Below are positions 8,055-16,468 of a stretch of 37,150 nucleotides of DNA, in pieces. The translations under genes were made by a program, and so were the position numbers. The notes beneath the pieces were generated by a model. That model was given only the letters and a program-made list of their open reading frames with translations, searched no databases and was not told the origin of the DNA. Within the stretch, counting starts at the first letter, position 1. The number at the start of each line of letters is the position of its first letter. The DNA lies in the IMG/VR virus record IMGVR_UViG_3300028596_000037, positions 1 through 37,150 of that record; one strand, written 5' to 3'. Source of the stretch: a virus.

Positions 8055-8486
8055 GTGCATGAAGGTGTGACACGGAGCCTGTTAGGTAAACCGATCGATC
8101 ACCTCACACCCGAGGCTCTCATGCTCAACGAATCGATGATGCATGATCTGAACATGGAGTATTACAACCCCAAGACCCGCACTCCGTTCTCTTCGATTGC
8201 ATACCACCCCGCTGAAAATGAGTTCTACCATCAGTGGTCGATTGAATCTGTTGGCGAGTACTACGGGTACCACAAACTGAGTGAAGTTATACCAGTGCGT
8301 GACTACCTGTTGCTCCCTAACTGCATTGTTGATGAATTCGTCAAGGCTGTGAGTAATGGCTTAGACAAACGCGACAAAGTAGAGAAGGAGCGACGACGCG
8401 AACAGAATCCTGGAGGCTTCAGCAAAGACCAATTGGAATTGCTTAAGGCTGCAGGACTGGATGTGGGTAAATTGGGTAAGCCTTGA
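8055..8486 (+). CDS. Continuation frame of the 6250 gene (or a separate small gene)
   Basis: From the GTG at 8055 this frame encodes 143 residues with a well-formed C-terminal domain: Tyr/His-rich in the middle and a basic helix near the end (KRDKVEKERRRE). No start is convincing. The GTG lacks a well-placed ribosome site, and the ATG at 8121 has only GAGG at 8111-8114. The frame is open upstream to the T run at 7935-7941 and reads through a Gly/His-rich linker. The simplest reading is that it is reached by a -1 frameshift from the 6250 gene, adding 181 residues after F564. It may otherwise start internally at 8121. Several rare codons (GGA, AGA, ATA, CGA) lie in the linker. No family is recognised. 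Confidence 0.65.
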   Translation: MHEGVTRSLLGKPIDHLTPEALMLNESMMHDLNMEYYNPKTRTPFSSIAYHPAENEFYHQWSIESVGEYYGYHKLSEVIPVRDYLLLPNCIVDEFVKAVSNGLDKRDKVEKERRREQNPGGFSKDQLELLKAAGLDVGKLGKP

Positions 8487-8497
8487 TCCCTTTGTGG

Positions 8498-8524
8498 CCT
8501 CTGTCCGCCGCTGGCGGGCAGGGG
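8498..8524 (+). terminator. GC-rich hairpin between two plus-strand genes, possible attenuator
   Basis: A 12-bp stem with two G-U pairs (8498-8509 with 8513-8524) and a three-base loop lies just after the stop at 8486. No T tract follows. It may slow or partly end transcription before the gene at 8580, or protect RNA ends. A 10-bp palindrome GCTGATCAGC follows at 8534-8543. Confidence 0.4.
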
Positions 8525-8579
8525 TCATCTTATGCTGATCAGCACTGATTTATTACGCGTACAGAAGAGGACTCCTCAG

Positions 8580-9347
8580 ATGGCCAAAGAACCTACCTCC
8601 CAGGAACTTCAGAAAACTGAAGGCCAGGAAAACACCAACACCGAAACCGCCAAGGATCCGATCGAGATCCCGAACGAAGCCGGTGAAACCAAACAGAAAG
8701 ACAACGGCGGTGAATACGTCGCCCCGACCACCCAGAACGTAGGCACCAACCTGGGTAACCTGTCGGTACCGGCTGCTGCTCCTGCTGCCAAGCCTACCGA
8801 ACCGGTCAAGATCAACACCCAGGGCGAGAACGGTACCAAGGACGAGGCTTCCTACGAGAAGACCCCTGACGTGGTAAACGTAGCGCAGATGATCAATGCC
8901 AAAGGCGACCTGACCACTGACGTCATCGCCGACCGCATTGCGCGCCACATGCTGTACCTGACCGACAAGCGTTCCTTCAAAGACGACAAGCAGCGTCTGC
9001 AGGAACAGGCTTCCTTCATGGAAACCGTCGGCAACTCGCTGCAGCTGGATTTCCCTCAGCACGCTCTGGTCACCGACCTGCTGCTGAACCAGATCCGCGA
9101 AAACCTGGAAGTGTTCGCCAGCGGTGACGCCTTCAAGTTCATGCGTGAGCTGGAGAAGATCCGTTACCCAATGGAATCGATCCGCTTCTACCAGCGGTAC
9201 ATCACGTACCTCACCAAGATCATCCAGCACTACAAGACCCCTGCCCGCCTCAAAACCCACGTCGACCTGGCGTATGTTGCTGACGGTCTGACTCGTGTAG
9301 CGAAGGAAAACATCCAACAGTACTACACCAAAGTCGCCAACCGTTAA
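8580..9347 (+). CDS. Helical protein with disordered N-terminus, probable virion protein
   Basis: 255 residues. Residues 1-100 are rich in Thr, Glu, Pro, Asn and Ala and look disordered. Residues 110-255 are amphipathic helices with regular Leu, Tyr and Arg. No family is recognised. The frame is open back to an ATG at 8532, but the ATG at 8580 has AAGAGGA at 8565-8571 with an eight-base gap, so 8580 is chosen. Codons are strongly C/G-ending, suggesting high expression. It lies ten bases before the inner-body-like gene at 9358, so the two are probably made together as virion components. Confidence 0.75.
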   Translation: MAKEPTSQELQKTEGQENTNTETAKDPIEIPNEAGETKQKDNGGEYVAPTTQNVGTNLGNLSVPAAAPAAKPTEPVKINTQGENGTKDEASYEKTPDVVNVAQMINAKGDLTTDVIADRIARHMLYLTDKRSFKDDKQRLQEQASFMETVGNSLQLDFPQHALVTDLLLNQIRENLEVFASGDAFKFMRELEKIRYPMESIRFYQRYITYLTKIIQHYKTPARLKTHVDLAYVADGLTRVAKENIQQYYTKVANR

Positions 9348-9357
9348 GGAACCCGTC

Positions 9358-10452
9358 ATGATCGACTCCAGCAACTTCGAGGTAGACGAAGCCACCTTCG
9401 AACTGCCTGACCTGCCACACGTCAACGTCATGATGGACGCGATGGATGACTCGGTTGACCAGATGAGCGACGACCCTGACGTCATCGACGGCACCGAGCG
9501 CCTGAACCTGACTGCCGCTCAGCGTTATGCTGAGGGTGTGCTGTTTGCCAACGGTATCGTTCGTGCTTCGGCATTGACCGGTAACGAAGGTGTGTTCTCC
9601 GCCATCGGTGATGGTCTGGGCGCTGTGTGGGACTTCATCGTGAAGACCTTCAAAGCGATCTGGAACTTCTTCTTTGCTCGCGACAACGACAAGATCGCTG
9701 ACGAGACCAAAGCAGGAATCGACGGTAACAACAAGGACGCCCAGGATGCCGCCAACGGCACCCAGTCCGACGAAGACGCCAAGAAGCAAGCAAGCAAGAT
9801 GGCTTCCATTGCCGCCGAAGGCGGTGATGCAGAACTGGCCAAAGAGCTGCGCGAAGCGAAGAGTCCGAAAGAACTCAAAGCTTCGATCAAGAAAGCTCTG
9901 AAGAAGATGGCTCACCTCAACGAGAAGGGCCTGGCCAAAGCCAAGAACGCAGTGAAGAACGCCATCACTGCTAAGAGCTCCTTCCTCAAGATCGTCAGCG
10001 ACGACAAAAACACCAAGTTGAATGATGCCAACGACAAGATGATGGAAAGCGACCACCCGGCCGCCCACCTGCTCATCGAGATGGAAGCAGAAATCAACAA
10101 GGCGATCACTCGTGACCACACCTTCATGCCCAAGCTGCAAAAGGCCATGGACCTGAAGGAAGTCAACGACATCGTCCAGTTCGGCAAAGATATCGACTCC
10201 AACGTCGAATCGATGCGTGGTCTGGGTCGTGCGTTCAATCAACGCAAATCCAAAATGCAATCGGTTATGGCCGAAACCGAGAAGCGTGCTGCTAAAGCAA
10301 AAGACGCCAAAGACAAAGCCGCACTGAAGCAAGAACTTGCTGCCCTGCGTGTCCTGGTTAACCAGGCTGTCAAAGTGTCCAAGCTGATCGAAGCTTCTAA
10401 CCACCGTCTGCTGGTTGCTCACACAGAACTGGTGGAGATGCTGGGTCTGTAA
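9358..10452 (+). CDS. Inner-body-like virion protein with G-x-E cleavage site (paralogue 1)
   Basis: 364 residues. The propeptide (1-77) is acidic and ends at GNE (75-77), matching the S/A/G-x-E rule of the phiKZ prohead protease. The predicted mature part starts GVFSAIGDG and forms an aromatic amphipathic helix ending in FFF (104-106). A long Lys/Ala-rich helical body follows. The motif YAEGVLFAN (57-65) recurs almost exactly in the gene at 27904 (247-255), which proves common descent. The family resembles the phiKZ inner-body proteins that are packed with DNA in the head. The switch from acidic precursor to basic mature protein fits DNA binding after cleavage. It ends before a strong hairpin at 10466. 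Confidence 0.7.
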   Translation: MIDSSNFEVDEATFELPDLPHVNVMMDAMDDSVDQMSDDPDVIDGTERLNLTAAQRYAEGVLFANGIVRASALTGNEGVFSAIGDGLGAVWDFIVKTFKAIWNFFFARDNDKIADETKAGIDGNNKDAQDAANGTQSDEDAKKQASKMASIAAEGGDAELAKELREAKSPKELKASIKKALKKMAHLNEKGLAKAKNAVKNAITAKSSFLKIVSDDKNTKLNDANDKMMESDHPAAHLLIEMEAEINKAITRDHTFMPKLQKAMDLKEVNDIVQFGKDIDSNVESMRGLGRAFNQRKSKMQSVMAETEKRAAKAKDAKDKAALKQELAALRVLVNQAVKVSKLIEASNHRLLVAHTELVEMLGL

Positions 10453-10465
10453 GTACCAAAGCATA

Positions 10466-10510
10466 TATAACCCCTACCCAGGCTCCCGAAGGGCCTGGGT
10501 AGGGGTTATA
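10466..10510. terminator. 18-bp perfect hairpin between convergent genes
   Basis: Bases 10466-10483 pair without mismatch with 10493-10510 around a nine-base loop. It lies 13 bases after the stop at 10452 and four bases before the end of the minus-strand polymerase gene at 10515. The symmetry suits a bidirectional terminator. T tracts are short on both sides. Confidence 0.8.
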
Positions 10511-10514
10511 GCTG

Positions 10515-12311
10515 TTATGCCGCCATTGGAAGCATTACTTCACCTTCTACTGGGTTCATCAGGATTTCACGACGACGACGCAGTTCTGCCAATTCATCGA
10601 CCATTCCCATTTCGCCCAGACGCTCTTCGAACACTGCTGCCATCTGATCTACTTCTGGGAAGCGGAACAGTTTGTGCGACAGGTTGATAGCATTAGCTGC
10701 AGGACTGCTGGCGTAGTTCACTGCAATCTCACGCAGCTGCATCTCGTCTGCACCTTGGATCTGATACACTTCCATCATGGTTGTATGGTTGCTGACGTTT
10801 TCGGTCAGTGTACCGGTTGGGTATGCACCCTCCACGTCCAAGTCGGAAGTAGCTGCTCGACCTTGGCTTTGAACATCGAACAGACCACCGAAGATAAACA
10901 TACCTTGGCTGGCGTTCTTCTCGGTATCGAGCAAAGCAATCCAATCGCCCAAACCAGGGAGACGGCTGGTGAAACGAGTATCGCGTTGCGAAGGAGTCGA
11001 ACCCCACACATAACCGTGGTCACGTGCAATGAAGCTAAGGGTGTCCGAGATAAGCTTAGGCTGCGACACGAAGTTGAAGTATTCGGAATAACGCAACAGC
11101 ATCGGCAACGACAAGGTGAAGTCGAAGGTCTTTTCATTGATCTCTTCGATAGGCCAGTTGTCAGCGATGTTGTAAGACGCATACAGATACTTGTAGTCGG
11201 TCTGCATACCACGGTGCCACTGTGGTGTGCCATTACCCCAATGACGTCCTTCGTCGGTGTACAGCTTGCCTGGTACTTCTTCGCGGTTGGAGATTGCTTC
11301 CAACGAATAGCTTTCCAACTTACCGAACGGGAAACGTTTAATAGCGTAAACAGACATTGCATCTGCCCACTGCCATTTCGCCATGGTCCGTACTGTTGGG
11401 AATTTCTCTTGTGGTTCCAGTGGCGTACGGTCACCGTTCTCTTTAACCTTGTGGGTACGACCCAGGTCCAGTTTGTAGTAACGGAAGTCTTTCGGAATGC
11501 TCTTGTCGCAATAGACCTCTTCGAGATCATAACCTTCACGACGCAAAGCTTCGTCACATGCAGTCATGTCATAGCTGGCATTCCACGACGCCACCCAGTC
11601 CGGTTCCCACTCATGGAACTTACCGATACAGGCTGCTACTACTTGACCCGGTGTGTCAAACAGTTCGTAGACGATCTTACATTGACGACGGTCGACGTGT
11701 TCTTTAAGGTACTTGTCTTCCGATTCTTTTAACTTGCGTAGGATCGTTTCATCGTCTTCTTCTTTGAACCAACTCCGTACCCCCGCCCAGTATGCTTTGG
11801 TCTTCATGGTGACCGAAGCCATCATAATAGGTTTGTCCGGATGGAACATATCCGCTTCAACGTCAAACGCTGCTAACGTGTACGGTTCCTTCTCCTGGAT
11901 CTCCCCATACTTCTCGAAGAACTTACGTTTAAAGTGTACCGGTGGTGTTTGGTCCAAACCGAATACATACTGTTCACTGCTAACGTCGCGAATAGTCGCT
12001 TTATAGTCGGCAGCTCCGTACAGTTGCTTCTTGACTTCAAATGGGATCTTACAACGGGGCAGGTTATACTCGCGCACCATCGAGTTACGAATGTAATCTT
12101 TGTGTTGCTTGAACTTCCGATGCGGTTCTTTAACGATCCACATCGGCTGTTTATAATTCTCCATCGCAATAAAAGAATTACTGCGGGTACCGTCTTCATG
12201 GATGTTGGTGATCTTGGCACACAACAGGTCTTTATTACGGTCAAATTTGTGCTTACTGTAAGCGGCACTCTTACAAACCCGTGCAACGACAGGCGAAGTG
12301 TTCTTGATCAT
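10515..12311 (-). CDS. B-family DNA polymerase, 3'-5' exonuclease part extending to motif A
   Basis: 598 residues. Proofreading motifs are all present: Exo I D150-V-E152, Exo II N244..Y247-D248 and Exo III Y380xxxD384. An FGG (474-476) stands where polymerases have YxGG. Polymerase motif A appears as DLDVEGAYP (490-498), like DxxSLYP. The protein then ends about 100 residues later without motif B (KxxxNSxYG) or motif C (DTD), so it cannot extend DNA alone. phiKZ-related phages such as OBP are known to encode exonuclease and polymerase portions as two polypeptides. The partner is not in this window. No continuation exists downstream, only a hairpin and structural genes. The ATG at 12311 faces the protease gene at 12390. 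Confidence 0.88.
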   Translation of the reverse strand: MIKNTSPVVARVCKSAAYSKHKFDRNKDLLCAKITNIHEDGTRSNSFIAMENYKQPMWIVKEPHRKFKQHKDYIRNSMVREYNLPRCKIPFEVKKQLYGAADYKATIRDVSSEQYVFGLDQTPPVHFKRKFFEKYGEIQEKEPYTLAAFDVEADMFHPDKPIMMASVTMKTKAYWAGVRSWFKEEDDETILRKLKESEDKYLKEHVDRRQCKIVYELFDTPGQVVAACIGKFHEWEPDWVASWNASYDMTACDEALRREGYDLEEVYCDKSIPKDFRYYKLDLGRTHKVKENGDRTPLEPQEKFPTVRTMAKWQWADAMSVYAIKRFPFGKLESYSLEAISNREEVPGKLYTDEGRHWGNGTPQWHRGMQTDYKYLYASYNIADNWPIEEINEKTFDFTLSLPMLLRYSEYFNFVSQPKLISDTLSFIARDHGYVWGSTPSQRDTRFTSRLPGLGDWIALLDTEKNASQGMFIFGGLFDVQSQGRAATSDLDVEGAYPTGTLTENVSNHTTMMEVYQIQGADEMQLREIAVNYASSPAANAINLSHKLFRFPEVDQMAAVFEERLGEMGMVDELAELRRRREILMNPVEGEVMLPMAA

Positions 12312-12389
12312 TGGACTACCTGCATTTTATGCCGACTTTTAGCGCTATACTCATGGCGCCCCAGTTAAACTAAAAAGGAGTATCGCGAT
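12312..12389. promoter_or_regulatory. 78-bp divergent promoter region
   Basis: This gap separates the polymerase (-) and the protease gene (+). It contains TTTTAGCGCTATAC at 12337-12350 with a TAGCGCTA palindrome at 12340-12347, and TTTATG at 12327-12332. AT-rich TATA-like cores also occur in the other two divergent gaps (5413-5452, 20485-20517). The AAGGAG at 12375-12380 serves the protease gene. Promoter function is inferred from position. Confidence 0.35.
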
Positions 12390-13751
12390 ATGATTTCAAT
12401 GGACTTCCTGACCGGCCCACGGGAGGGGATGGAATTTATTGATTTCCAGTCCGCGGACTTCTACGACAAACTTTCTGGGTTCCTCGAATCCAATATCAAC
12501 TCTGCAAACGTGCTGTCGAAAGACTCTGCAGAAGGTATACTGAAAATTGTTGAGGAGTTCACCGGATTCAGGAACGTCAAGATCCACTTCACCGAGACCG
12601 GTAACCTGGCAGTAAACGTGGCGTACTTCTCGCCTAACCACGTGTTCAACAGCGACATGGCTGAAGCCCTGCTCAAGCCTACGCAGTCGTCGTTGTACCA
12701 GTGGTTCACCCAGAACAAAGAAAAAGTCTTCAAAGGTTCGGTTAACTACCGGACAGGTAAAGTGGAAGGTGCCTTCCGCGACGTACCCATTGATCTCTAT
12801 ATCAACGTCAACCTCGACGCCTCCTTCCCAGCCGAACACCGTGACAAATACGGTGTCCCGATACACGGTCTGTTGGCCGGAGGGATCGCTCACGAGAAAG
12901 GCCATTGCTTCGGCGCTTGCGCATTGATGGCCACTGCGGTGAAGGATAACTTCCTCGCCAAAGCTGCGTTGACGTTCTATAAAACGCGCACCAACATCGA
13001 AGACCGTGTGGTGGTGTTGCAGGACATGAATAGCCTCCTGGATCTCAAACCAGCGAAGCAAAGTGAACTGCAAGCGCTCGCACAAGATGAAGACGAATCG
13101 ACCGCTATTATGTATTTCAACAAACTTGTGGTACAGCGCAATCAAACCCGCGCTCTGTCCCTGGGTGTTGAAACCATGTCCTCTGAGGTCATGGCTGATG
13201 CCTACGCGATCCGTATGGGTTGCGACAAGGCTATCCTGGCGGCTATCGGTACCTTCGTCGATAAAGGTTGTATCCAGGTCGTAATGGAATCCTTCATGGC
13301 AGCGTGCTTCTACACCTTGTTTGCAGGTGCCATGCTGTTACCTATCGTCCTGGAGATGATCGTAGCGGGAGCGCCGTTGGCTATCCTACTGATCACGGGT
13401 GTATTCACCTTTGGTATCGCGATGATCCTCGATTACTTCTTTAAAGGGTATTCTGGGATCTACAACGCCGGTCACCGTCGTTTCGAAGATGCCATGCGTC
13501 AAATGATCCACAAGTTGAAAGAAGTCAAGATGGACAGCAAGGAGAAAGCACAGCTGCTGCAAGACCTTGAGAAGTTCATCCAGATCAACAAGACCCTGCG
13601 TCCTTGGTACGACCAGACCATCACCCATCGTTTCTATGGCTGGCTGTTCAACGGTCGTGACTTCAAGCGTCAAGAAGTAGAACACTACACCCAAGCTCTC
13701 GCCAACAACGAAATGAACGTATTGGCTGAAAAACTCAAAACCCTCGCCTAA
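12390..13751 (+). CDS. Membrane-anchored HExxH metalloprotease, M48-like
   Basis: 453 residues. HEKGH at 168-172 follows a hydrophobic helix (GLLAGGIA) and is the zinc/catalytic motif of gluzincin proteases. E266 in SSEVMAD (264-270) has the ExxAD form of the third zinc ligand in family M48 (HtpX, Ste24). Residues ~297-350 hold two hydrophobic segments long enough to cross the membrane. After them, GHRRFEDAM (361-369) recalls the HPxxxxR segment of M48 proteins. The last 80 residues are charged helices. The phiKZ prohead protease is a serine enzyme, so this is a second, different protease. Its place directly upstream of inner-body-like genes suggests a role in virion maturation, ejection or the host membrane. 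The start at 12390 has AAAAGGAG upstream. The fold call is fairly firm; the role is unknown. Confidence 0.7.
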   Translation: MISMDFLTGPREGMEFIDFQSADFYDKLSGFLESNINSANVLSKDSAEGILKIVEEFTGFRNVKIHFTETGNLAVNVAYFSPNHVFNSDMAEALLKPTQSSLYQWFTQNKEKVFKGSVNYRTGKVEGAFRDVPIDLYINVNLDASFPAEHRDKYGVPIHGLLAGGIAHEKGHCFGACALMATAVKDNFLAKAALTFYKTRTNIEDRVVVLQDMNSLLDLKPAKQSELQALAQDEDESTAIMYFNKLVVQRNQTRALSLGVETMSSEVMADAYAIRMGCDKAILAAIGTFVDKGCIQVVMESFMAACFYTLFAGAMLLPIVLEMIVAGAPLAILLITGVFTFGIAMILDYFFKGYSGIYNAGHRRFEDAMRQMIHKLKEVKMDSKEKAQLLQDLEKFIQINKTLRPWYDQTITHRFYGWLFNGRDFKRQEVEHYTQALANNEMNVLAEKLKTLA

Positions 13752-13763
13752 GGAGTCGCGCAC

Positions 13764-14177
13764 ATGTCGCATCTGGCCCTCGTTATCAAATGCAAGCAAG
13801 AACTGGCAGAAGCTGGTGTTCTGTGCGCCGTTCAGCAATCCGAGCTGCTGAGCGAAGCTTACATCCGTGCAGGGATCGCCTACATCCACCGTCACGGTAA
13901 CGTCCTCACCCAGGACATCGAGAAACGTATCTGGAAGATGCTGGACAAGTGGAACTCGGTTTCCCCGATCAACGCTCCCTTCATCAACCAGTCGATCATT
14001 CAGCGTCTGAACCTGCTCCAAGGTGCTCTGGCCAACTTCGGCGCACTGCCTTGCCCGAAAGCGTTCACTGCGGTGGCTGAACTGCCGGAAGAACGTTCCC
14101 TCGACGTCGGCAAACAAGCCTGGTTCCAAGACCTGGTGGATTACCTGGTAAAAGAGATGGAGGCTTGCCATGAGTGA
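13764..14177 (+). CDS. Small helical protein of unknown function
   Basis: 137 residues, helical, with two cysteines near the N-terminus (C12 and C22) and one near the end. No family is recognised. AAGGAG lies eight bases before the ATG and includes the stop of the protease gene. Its 3' end overlaps the next gene by eight bases, so protease, this protein and the inner-body-like protein at 14170 form one translational unit. It may act as a chaperone or partner for one of them. This rests on position only. Confidence 0.7.
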   Translation: MSHLALVIKCKQELAEAGVLCAVQQSELLSEAYIRAGIAYIHRHGNVLTQDIEKRIWKMLDKWNSVSPINAPFINQSIIQRLNLLQGALANFGALPCPKAFTAVAELPEERSLDVGKQAWFQDLVDYLVKEMEACHE

Positions 14178-15702
14178 TGAGGCTGGCGCCCAACTCGATT
14201 CTTATAAACAGATCGACCATGCCAACCCCACCGATGGTGTAAAACCTGGCGACGGCGAACAGCGTATCGACCTGACCGAGTACTACAAAGAGACCGGTCA
14301 GGCTGAAGGCACTGTAATGATGCAGGGTTACGAAGAGATCAGCCTCGGACGTCTGTCCAAGCGTATTGCAATGCTTATCAAGCTGCAGGGGGCTGAGGCC
14401 TTCGATCCCTTCCCTTCCGAACGCAACACTGTCGCCGGGCAAGAAGGTTTCTTCCACACAATCTCCGAGAAGTTCAAGGAGATGATCGAAGGAATCATCA
14501 AGTACATCAAAATGGCGATCAACTGGATCATTGACACCGTTAAGAGTTTCTTCGGTTTCCGTAAGAGTGCGCGTATCACTCGGGAGATTGATGGGAAGCT
14601 TGCGGAACTCAAGGAACAGTTCGAAGAAACCATGCTCGGTCTGGGTTTCCCGAAAGACCATTACAACGTTGAGAACTTCCTCGGTACGTTGCCTGCTGGT
14701 AAGAACGTCAAGTTCCAATTGCTGCTGTTAAAGAGCAAGTTCGAAACTGACCAGGAAAGCATCGACGGTATCAGTGCTGCCCTTCCTCTGTTGGCGCAGG
14801 CAGTCGGTAAGCTGCGTCAGTCAAATGACAAAGCCATGGCGGCTACCAAAGGCCTGAAGAGGGTCATCAACGAAGAGTACACCCGTACGCGGGTACGCAA
14901 GTCTACCAACCAACGTGTGGACAGCCAGAACTCTACCGAAGCCAACCGCATCACCAAGGCTATCCAGGAAGTGAAGACTGCCCTGGACACTGATCCTATC
15001 GTTGATATCCTGGGCAAGGTCTTCGAGACCCTGTACAAGATCAAGTTCAGCAACGAAGAGCTCAGTAACGGTTTCGATAAGGTTCGTACTCAACTGCGGA
15101 ACAGCATCAAGACCGAAACAGTCAAGATCGCCCCGCAAAACGTTACTCACTTGCTCACCGGTATTCAATACCTGAACAAGCGTTATCTGGAAATCTCGGA
15201 TAACGAAGTGGACCTGTCGAGCATCAACTGGAAAGCTTTGGGCGATGTGGTCGATAAGACGGATTCCGACAAGATCAAAGCCATGGCTGACTACTACGGT
15301 TATCCTGCACTCCTGGCTAACTACCAGGGGATGACTGTGGAAGTTCGTAACTTCGTTCAGTACTGCTTCAACGTGTCGAACTCGTTGATGACCGTGCAGA
15401 AGCAAGTCGAGAACTTGGTAGGCTGGTACAACCGTACCCACACCTACTTCTACGCTGGCGTGATGGAAGACATCGATACCTTGATCGCCATGGTAGAAGA
15501 TGCCAAGTCCAAAGGTCACAGTCCCCTCCTCAACAAACACGGCTTGCCGCAACAGCTCTTGTTCATCAAGGAAGCTGATGCGCTGACCCTGATGGAGAAA
15601 CTGTCTTCTAACCTTAACTTCGCTATCGAGAATGATGTGGCGGGTGTTAAGACGTCGATCAACAATTTCTCCAAACAAATCGGATGGGGTAAACAGATAT
15701 GA
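14170..15702 (+). CDS. Inner-body-like virion protein with G-x-E cleavage site (paralogue 2)
   Basis: 510 residues. The propeptide (1-92) ends in AGQE (89-92). The predicted mature N-terminus starts GFFHTISEKF and continues as an amphipathic helix to about residue 130, ending in a phenylalanine-rich turn (SFFGF). This order (G-x-E, then an aromatic helix ending in FF) is shared with the proteins at 9358, 25405, 26827 and 27904. The rest is a long helical body with many Lys, Asn and Thr residues and a Tyr-rich section near 395-440. By family it should be packaged in the head and processed by the prohead protease. It overlaps its neighbours on both sides (8 bases upstream, ATGA downstream). Confidence 0.65.
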   Translation: MSDEAGAQLDSYKQIDHANPTDGVKPGDGEQRIDLTEYYKETGQAEGTVMMQGYEEISLGRLSKRIAMLIKLQGAEAFDPFPSERNTVAGQEGFFHTISEKFKEMIEGIIKYIKMAINWIIDTVKSFFGFRKSARITREIDGKLAELKEQFEETMLGLGFPKDHYNVENFLGTLPAGKNVKFQLLLLKSKFETDQESIDGISAALPLLAQAVGKLRQSNDKAMAATKGLKRVINEEYTRTRVRKSTNQRVDSQNSTEANRITKAIQEVKTALDTDPIVDILGKVFETLYKIKFSNEELSNGFDKVRTQLRNSIKTETVKIAPQNVTHLLTGIQYLNKRYLEISDNEVDLSSINWKALGDVVDKTDSDKIKAMADYYGYPALLANYQGMTVEVRNFVQYCFNVSNSLMTVQKQVENLVGWYNRTHTYFYAGVMEDIDTLIAMVEDAKSKGHSPLLNKHGLPQQLLFIKEADALTLMEKLSSNLNFAIENDVAGVKTSINNFSKQIGWGKQI

Positions 15703-16418
15703 CCTGGGAACAAGTCCTCGAAGAGAAGGTCAAGGCGGAAGAGAGTGTCCGTCAAACCTGCGAGAACACCAAAGCCTTCATGAAAGAAGTGCAAGGTGGT
15801 CTGAAGCTTGCGGTGGCCAAACGGATCATTGAAAAGATCTGGGGCATGGGTGTACAGGGTCGCAAGATGGTGGCGCAGTTGTCTGCCAGTTTCCCTGAGC
15901 GTAACGTAGAAGTCATTCGTTACGAGAACCTGCCCAAAGAAGCCATCCCCAAGTTGGTGGGTCACGTCGAGCCTTGCCAGGCTTTCTACAGGGTCGCCTT
16001 TGAGTATATCAATGAGCTGATCAAAGAGATCCTGGAACTGTGTCAACGTGCAGACGCCAACGACCAACTGGCTCAGCGGCATTTCAACGAGATCCGCAAG
16101 AACGTGTTGAAGTATGTCGACATCGTGCTTTACGATTCGGTGAACTTTGCCACTATCCAGGCGGCTACCAAATGGGCTGATCTGAACCTGTCGTCGATCC
16201 GTGTTGATGACGGTGACTACATGTTCATGACCGAGTTCCAGGAAGAAGTAGGACGTGCCCAAGATGACGTTCTACGTCGTATGCACACCTACGGCGATAA
16301 CTGGACGGCCATCAGTTCGATCGAGTACCACGAAGAGGATCACTTGCACCAAATCAAACTGGTGTACCTGTTCGCGGAATACTTGCACAACCTGGTAAAA
16401 CCACCAGCGGCTGAATAA
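15699..16418 (+). CDS. Helical structural-type protein of unknown function
   Basis: 239 residues, helical, acidic towards the end. It starts within the stop of the inner-body-like gene (ATGA), so it is coupled to it. The segment DDVLRRMHTYGDNWTAIS (about 190-207) loosely resembles the short LysM-like or gpX-like turn of tail proteins (D-x-L-x-x-I-x-x-x-YGD-x-x-W). The match is weak and could be chance. It is the last gene before a 15-bp convergent hairpin. Confidence 0.7.
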   Translation: MTWEQVLEEKVKAEESVRQTCENTKAFMKEVQGGLKLAVAKRIIEKIWGMGVQGRKMVAQLSASFPERNVEVIRYENLPKEAIPKLVGHVEPCQAFYRVAFEYINELIKEILELCQRADANDQLAQRHFNEIRKNVLKYVDIVLYDSVNFATIQAATKWADLNLSSIRVDDGDYMFMTEFQEEVGRAQDDVLRRMHTYGDNWTAISSIEYHEEDHLHQIKLVYLFAEYLHNLVKPPAAE

Positions 16419-16423
16419 GCGAC

Positions 16424-16459
16424 TATACCCTCCTGCCCCGTTAAGGGCAGGAGGGTATA
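16424..16459. terminator. 15-bp perfect hairpin between convergent genes
   Basis: TATACCCTCCTGCCC (16424-16438) pairs exactly with 16445-16459 around the loop CGTTAA. It separates the plus-strand stop at 16418 from the minus-strand stop at 16469. No clear T tract follows on either strand. Position and symmetry suggest a bidirectional terminator. Confidence 0.8.
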
Positions 16460-16468
16460 TAGCTGCAC

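Noticed and set aside
12390-13751. HExxH gene as the main prohead protease
   Set aside because: The known phiKZ-type prohead protease is a serine enzyme without membrane segments. This protein is M48-like and membrane-anchored.
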